A stretch of DNA of 64,000 nucleotides from Phymorhynchus buccinoides (Eukaryota > Mollusca > Gastropoda > Neogastropoda > Raphitomidae). Below are positions 59,426 to 64,000 of this stretch, piece by piece. A program made the position numbers and the translations under genes. The stretch spans positions 52,929,272 through 52,993,271 of the forward strand of contig CM065698.1 in assembly GCA_017654935.2 (NCBI GenBank), in the 5' to 3' direction. How positions within the stretch are numbered: position 1 is the stretch's first letter; every line of letters starts with the position of its first letter. The notes under the pieces were generated by a model. That model saw only the letters and a program-made list of their open reading frames with translations, searched no databases and was not told where the DNA came from.

Positions 59426-60272
59426 CTTAGGCTTGCAAAGTCAAAAATATGATTTTTTGGTCAATTTTTAGTCATGGGTATTTTTGTGTTCTCAAAAAAT
59501 CGTATCTTTCATATTTATAAAGGACAACAAAGAGTCTTATACAGGCATCAGAATACTCCAGAGTCCAATCCGCGGACGAACAACACTCGCCATGACTCGG
59601 AGTCGACATCGAGTCGGACCCCACAAAACTCTAGTCCGTAGTCTGCATCATTGCGATCATTCGCTACCCGATTTCTCGCGGAAAAGTTCAAAGTTCTCAC
59701 ATCATCGTAGTCTCCCGCGATCATATCCTCTAAATCGACTCATTTAACACAAATCACAATCACTGTCATCAAAACAAACTCTGAAACAGTGAAAGTAAGA
59801 GTCTAGAGAGCTCTAAACTTGGAAGAAAAAACAAACATGGCCACAATTTTTTGTTTCCGAAGGCGCAGTATGAAAACAAACTGTTTAAGAATACCATTTG
59901 AGAATAAGATCGCGCTGCCTCATGAAGTACAAACCGCGGCCGGCAGTGCCAAAACCGCGGCCAGTGGCTACCCAAACCGCGGGAATCCGCGGGCCGTTCT
60001 GCCTGCTGATAAGTGCTTTAAAACAAGTAGATCAATGCATTGTCTTCAGCTAGGCTAGACTTTAGACTGTTTTCTTAAAATGGCCGATGCTCACCCTACT
60101 AACTGGAAATGCTCATAACTTTGGAACGGAAAAGGATAAAAGAATGGTTCTTGTATCATTAGAAAGATAATTGTCTGAAGACTTCAAATTATATAATATT
60201 TTCAGAATGGTCAGTTTGACACATAATGTCCCTTTCGTGGTGTTGGGTCACATATATATATTATATAGTATG
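59426..60272. other. Unique intron sequence, no gene recognised
   Basis: GC/AT-mixed sequence with CGCGGCC-rich part at about 59935-59995. Short frames lack splice support. Confidence 0.4.
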
Positions 60273-60345
60273 TATTTTGGGAATTCCCAGCAGAAAACAT
60301 TGGGCCCACCACTTCAACAGCTTGAATCTGCAACACACACATACA
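60273..60345 (-). pseudogene. Partial copy of the 5' half of DXO exon 57944-58079 with its acceptor
   Basis: The minus strand has TGTGTGTTGCAG followed by the codons FKLLKWWAQCFLLGIPK, then the match ends. The donor half is missing. It lies upstream of the genuine exon in transcription order, so it could act as a decoy acceptor. Confidence 0.88.
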
Positions 60346-60510
60346 TACACCGTACTATGAATAGCAAGCATGGACAAATATGAAGATACATTACACTGAA
60401 CTATAACTGCTCAGAACAGCATGGGTGCTTCTAAAAAATCTTAAAACAAAACTTTGAAAGCCAAGGGTAGGGGTCGCCTAGTCACCAGCAGGGTACAGGA
60501 GCAGCAACCT

Positions 60511-60538
60511 GGGGGGGGGGGGGGGGGGGGGGGGGGGG
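60511..60538 (+). repeat. Poly-G tract of 28 bases
   Basis: Pure G run in the DXO intron; the nascent transcript would carry poly-C here because the gene is on the minus strand. Confidence 0.97.
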
Positions 60539-60733
60539 TGAGGGACTGTTACCACGGAAACTTATTTTCTGGAGCTCTCCCCAAACATCTAGGAAAAAAA
60601 CAACTGTGCATCGAATCTTCTTCATAAACCTGAAAAATCAAAATAATATTCTTATTATCAAATATGTTATTAACAATTTTGTGGCTTGCATGTCTTTTGA
60701 GTCTCCTCATTAATAAATGTTTTCCTCTCTGAC

Positions 60734-60848
60734 CTTTTGAAGTTGGTCCGCTGTCTGGGAGCCTCAATGATGCGGGATGTTTTCAGCTCCACGTATTTGT
60801 TGTCTCCTGGGATAGAGATGTCATAGCAATCAACCTCTCCCCCGTACA
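60734..60848 (-). CDS. DXO: DXO decapping exoribonuclease, catalytic-motif exon
   Basis: On minus, CTGTTTCACAG precedes the exon and GTCAGAG follows it. The 115-nt exon begins in phase 1 and ends in phase 2 with AG, completed to Arg by the next exon. It encodes YGGEVDCYDISIPGDNKYVE, LKTSRIIEAP and RQRTNFK. GEVDC and YVELKTSR are the two carboxylate-bearing motifs that bind the divalent metal ions in DXO/Rai1 enzymes, which remove incomplete or non-canonical (including NAD) caps from RNA and degrade the body 5' to 3'. All key residues (E, D, then E-x-K) are present, so the locus looks functional. Exons for the N-terminal region must lie beyond 64000. Confidence 0.97.
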
Positions 60849-61042
60849 CTGTGAAACAGATGTATTGTATTGTAATATAGTGTGTTGTAATATAGTGTGT
60901 TGTAATATAGTGTATTGTATTATATTGTATTGTATTGTGCTGTGTGGTATTTGTTGTCACCTGGGATAGAGATGTCATAGCAATCAACCTCTCCCCCGTA
61001 CACTGTGAAACAGATGTATTGTATTGTAATATAGTGTATTGT
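60849..61042 (-). repeat. TATTGT-rich linker and first truncated copy of the DXO catalytic exon
   Basis: TGTATTGTATTGTAATATAG repeats lead to a copy (60946-61002) of the acceptor and first half of the exon at 60734-60848, as far as the DNKY codons. After these the match breaks into CACAGCACAATAC. The array is interrupted here by the LTR inserted at 61043. Confidence 0.93.
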
Positions 61043-63498
61043 TGTCACGAGTTTGTGACATTGTTCTTCTGAACCGACAGAGAGAGGCACAGACTACCTC
61101 TCGATCACAAAGGACCCCAAGGTCTTTCCCTTTCTTCTCACCTAGGGGAGACAACCTACTCGTGAAATCCGTGCAACCTGTGTTAGCGCTGACCTCTCGC
61201 GAGACTCCACATTCAACTTGCGACTTCATGAGCTTTCTACCGGTCGAACGTCACTCCATATTTTTCCTTCAGTTAGTCAACATCGCTTCATCCTTTCTCC
61301 TTTTCATCGTTTTGTCCGCCTACGGCCGCCCAGTGCTGAGGTGTGGTGAGGGCCACGTCCCTGAAGGATCCTGTATTCAACTTTTTACCCTGCACGAGGC
61401 TTAGACGTGGGGGTAGCGAAGCTGCTGCGTTTCGGCAGACACCGTCTCTTCTCTTCATCCTCATCGCCATCTTCACCCCTTTTTATTTGGTTCCTCATTG
61501 TCCTCCCTTCCCCGTCATCGTCCCTGGCGTTCACTGGAGTCCTGGAAGAAAGCTGTGGCCGGTCCGGAACCCCTTCCACCTGCTCGCGCTTACCTCGAGC
61601 CCTTGGCGAGACCAGAGCTGCGACTGTCTTGTGGGGAGGATTCTTCTTCTTCATTCCGCCACTTGGAAGTTTGGTCAGTAGCTGCATAAAATTAGTATTA
61701 ATCACGTTAAAAGTCGTACAACAACGCGCGCGCAACAATGTAGAATAGCTAGTTATAGGTTTGCTAACATGCGTATTTGTGTGCGTTTTCTTTGGTTCAT
61801 TTTCTTATTATTTTCTTGATTTTTGCATAAGGGGCTAACGAACTGACTGGCTGGGTCGTGACTTGTCAGTTGGATAGGTTTTTGCCGGTCGTAGAATTTG
61901 GTACTTGAACTCGGCACATGTTTTTGAATCAATGTTTTTGCTCGCCATTGTGTATTTAGGCCGTACAAATCGTTTTTGGTGCAAAGCGTATTTGAGTTCA
62001 CAGAGATTCAGAATCCTAAATGCGTGCACGCGCGCGCATTATTCCTTGTTGCGGTATATGTTTAGCCTCGCGGCCTATGTTTAGCCTCGCGGCCTATGTT
62101 TAGCCTTGCGGTATATGTTTAGCCTTGCGGCCTATGTTTAGCCTCGCGGCCATCGTCCTAGCTTAATTAGGTATTAAGAGACTCTGCGGAGAGCTGGATA
62201 ACAGAGGGTTATTCCAGTTGCGCTTCTAGCTATGCTGATAGGGGCTTTGTAAAGCGTTCATCCCCGTTTCTGTTTTTATTTTTGAGAGGAAGTGTCATTA
62301 ATGTTTTCAAGGCTTTTTGACTTTTTGAAGTACATTGTGGATGTTATTTTGGGGAAATACATTCTTTGCCTGTAGTTCATCCGCCTTCTGGAAGAAATGA
62401 GAATGGAAAGGACATATTTTTGGTGGTGAAATTTTATGTAATATTTTCAGAAGAATTTAAGTGTCCATTCTTGTACCTGAAAAGCTGTGAAATTTTCAGA
62501 AGAATGTAATTGTTAATTTTTGTATTTGAAAGGCTAGAATTGTCTAAATGTATGAAAGCCTTGTTGTTCCAGAAAAAGTGAAACCTTTTAGTTAATCCTT
62601 TTTGATGAAATATTACCCCTAGACTGAGTCGTGTGAAAAGGATTGTAAAGAAAGTGTTGTTCAGCGTTTTGGGGGTTCTTGGAGAGAACCAAGTTTAAAG
62701 AGGGTGGGTTTTTACATCCCTGAAGAGGACTGTTGGGGAATTTGTTTTTGGGGAAACACAAAACTGTTGTTACTCTGGGTGTTCAAAACCAGGTTTTTGT
62801 TTTGGTTTTTCCTACAGTCCTGTGCCTGAGCCTGAACCTGACCTGACCTGTTGCTGCCTGGTTGACCGCCCGGTCAACTGCTCTTTTCTCCGTTTCCGGC
62901 TGTGAGAGGCCGCTCGCCTTTCCGTCTGGCCCCGTGTTAGGCCCGATCCGTGGGCCTGTCTGTGCGTTTGGGCCAGGCTTCGTCCGTTCCTGTTGAGGAG
63001 TCTGGGGGCGTCCTCTGCCGTTTCTCCTCTTCTGTTTCTGCTGCTGTAGCCTGCCCCAGGAGGGGCAGCAGTTTTCCTTCTACTGACTTTAGTTTTCCCT
63101 TTGTCTTCTTCTTCCTCTTCTTCGGACGCTCTGCTGTTTGTTTTGTTGGACACCTCTTCTTCGTCTGCCTTTTCGTCGTTTTCTCTTCAATTTGTGTTTC
63201 TGCATTCAAACTTTCTTTTAGTTAATTAGTTAAGTTGCCGGCTTTAGTTTATTCTTTGGACAAACTTTTGAATGCCATGTATATTATGTAAATAATTTGT
63301 TAAACATTGAGTGTATTGAATTGTGTAAGTGTGTGTCTGCTTGATTATAATAAATAGTCTTGTTTTGTATTGTATTTCTGGTGTGCGCGTGTGCCTTCTC
63401 CTGTGAGTGTGTCTGTTTGGGCGTGCGAGACTCTTCTCGGGGTTCGCGATTTCCCTCTCCCGATCTCTGATCAAGATCGAGCGGGGGATTTCGTGACA
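61043..63498 (+). mobile_element. Solo LTR, copy B (2456 bp), 5-bp TSD ATTGT
   Basis: Starts TGTCACGAG and ends TTTCGTGACA. It is flanked by ATTGT at 61038-61042 and 63499-63503. It is the inverted counterpart of 2913-5388 with scattered differences. An AATAAA at 63349-63354 followed by a GT-rich region supports plus-strand LTR orientation. Inside, about five copies of a unit near GCCTCGCGGCCTATGTTTA lie at 62050-62155. It has no coding frame of its own. Confidence 0.82.
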
Positions 63499-63503
63499 AT
63501 TGT

Positions 63504-64000
63504 ATTATATTGTATTGTATTGTGCTGTGTGGTATTTGTTGTCACCTGGGATAGAGCTGTCATAGCAATCAACCTCTCCCCCGTACACTGTGAAACAGAT
63601 GTATTGTATTGTATTGTAATATAGTGTATTGTATTATATTGTATTGTATTGTGCTGTGTGGTATTTGTTGTCACCTGGGATAGAGATGTCATAGCAATCA
63701 ACCTCTCCCCCGTACACTGTGAAATACTGTGAAATAGATTGTATTGTATTGTGTATATAGTGTGTTGTAATATATTGTATTGTATTATATTGTATTGTAT
63801 TGTGCTGTGTGGTATTTGTTGTCACCTGGGATAGAGATGTCATAGCAATCAACCTCTCCCCCGTACACTGTGAAACAGATGTATTGTATTGTAATATAGT
63901 GTGTTGTAATATATTGTATTGTATTATATTGTATTGTATTGTGCTGTGTGGTATTTGTTGTCTCCTGGGATAGAGCTGTCATAGCAATCAACCTCTCCCC
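63504..64000 (-). repeat. Four more truncated copies of the DXO catalytic exon in a TATTGT-rich array
   Basis: Copies of acceptor plus GEVDCYDISIPG plus DNKY codons end (in plus coordinates) at about 63587, 63716, 63867 and beyond 64000. They start at about 63531, 63661, 63812 and 63951. Each is followed on minus by CACACAGCACAATACAATAC and not by the rest of the exon. The unit is about 130-150 bp. The last copy shares TCTCCTGGGA with the genuine exon, where the others have TCACCTGGGA. Confidence 0.93.

Overview
This is eukaryotic genomic DNA, most likely from a lophotrochozoan and probably a mollusc. The window has genes in pieces with GT/AG introns, no operons, LINE, SINE, DIRS-like and LTR retroelements, DNA-transposon MITEs, and a very high load of micro- and minisatellites. 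The species assignment is inference. Most long open frames here are artefacts of tandem repeats whose unit length is a multiple of three or whose sequence lacks stops. Real coding sequence is a small fraction of the window.

Two genes can be supported. On the minus strand, four exons of a DXO/Rai1-family decapping exoribonuclease run from 60848 down to the stop codon at 42727: exons 60734-60848, 57944-58079, 45683-45777 and 42727-42850. Their splice phases match at all three junctions. The GEVDC and YVELKTS active-site motifs lie in the first of them, and the 5' exons lie beyond 64000. On the plus strand, a receptor-like gene is represented by a phase 1-1 EGF-like exon (579-701) and a transmembrane exon (8126-8224). 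A possible terminal cytoplasmic exon lies at 23292-23517, but its phase does not fit a direct join. The two genes are convergent.

Region by region: 1-9.5 kb holds the EGF and TM exons, GAT-rich arrays split by a solo LTR (2913-5388), and minisatellites. 9.5-19.5 kb is a nest: an old minus-strand LINE reverse transcriptase is split by a composite pogo/Tigger-like DNA transposon (10751-12929, TA flanks) and by a 6.3-kb DIRS-like element (12995-19289) with inverted terminal repeats and an internal complementary region. 19.5-42 kb contains MITE, LINE and SINE remnants separated by minisatellites of 30-81 bp units, including a 33-bp array open on both strands. 42-64 kb is the DXO locus, whose introns are mostly tandem arrays (28-bp, 54-bp, 75-bp and a 6.4-kb array of 48/55/58-bp units). 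A second, inverted copy of the solo LTR lies at 61043-63498.

The most striking pattern is that tandem and dispersed copies repeatedly contain pieces of this locus's own exons, usually the splice acceptor plus the first part of the exon or the last part of the exon plus the stop. It is visible for all four DXO exons, for the EGF exon and the TM exon, and probably for the candidate tail exon. It suggests that minisatellite birth in this genome often captures exon boundaries.
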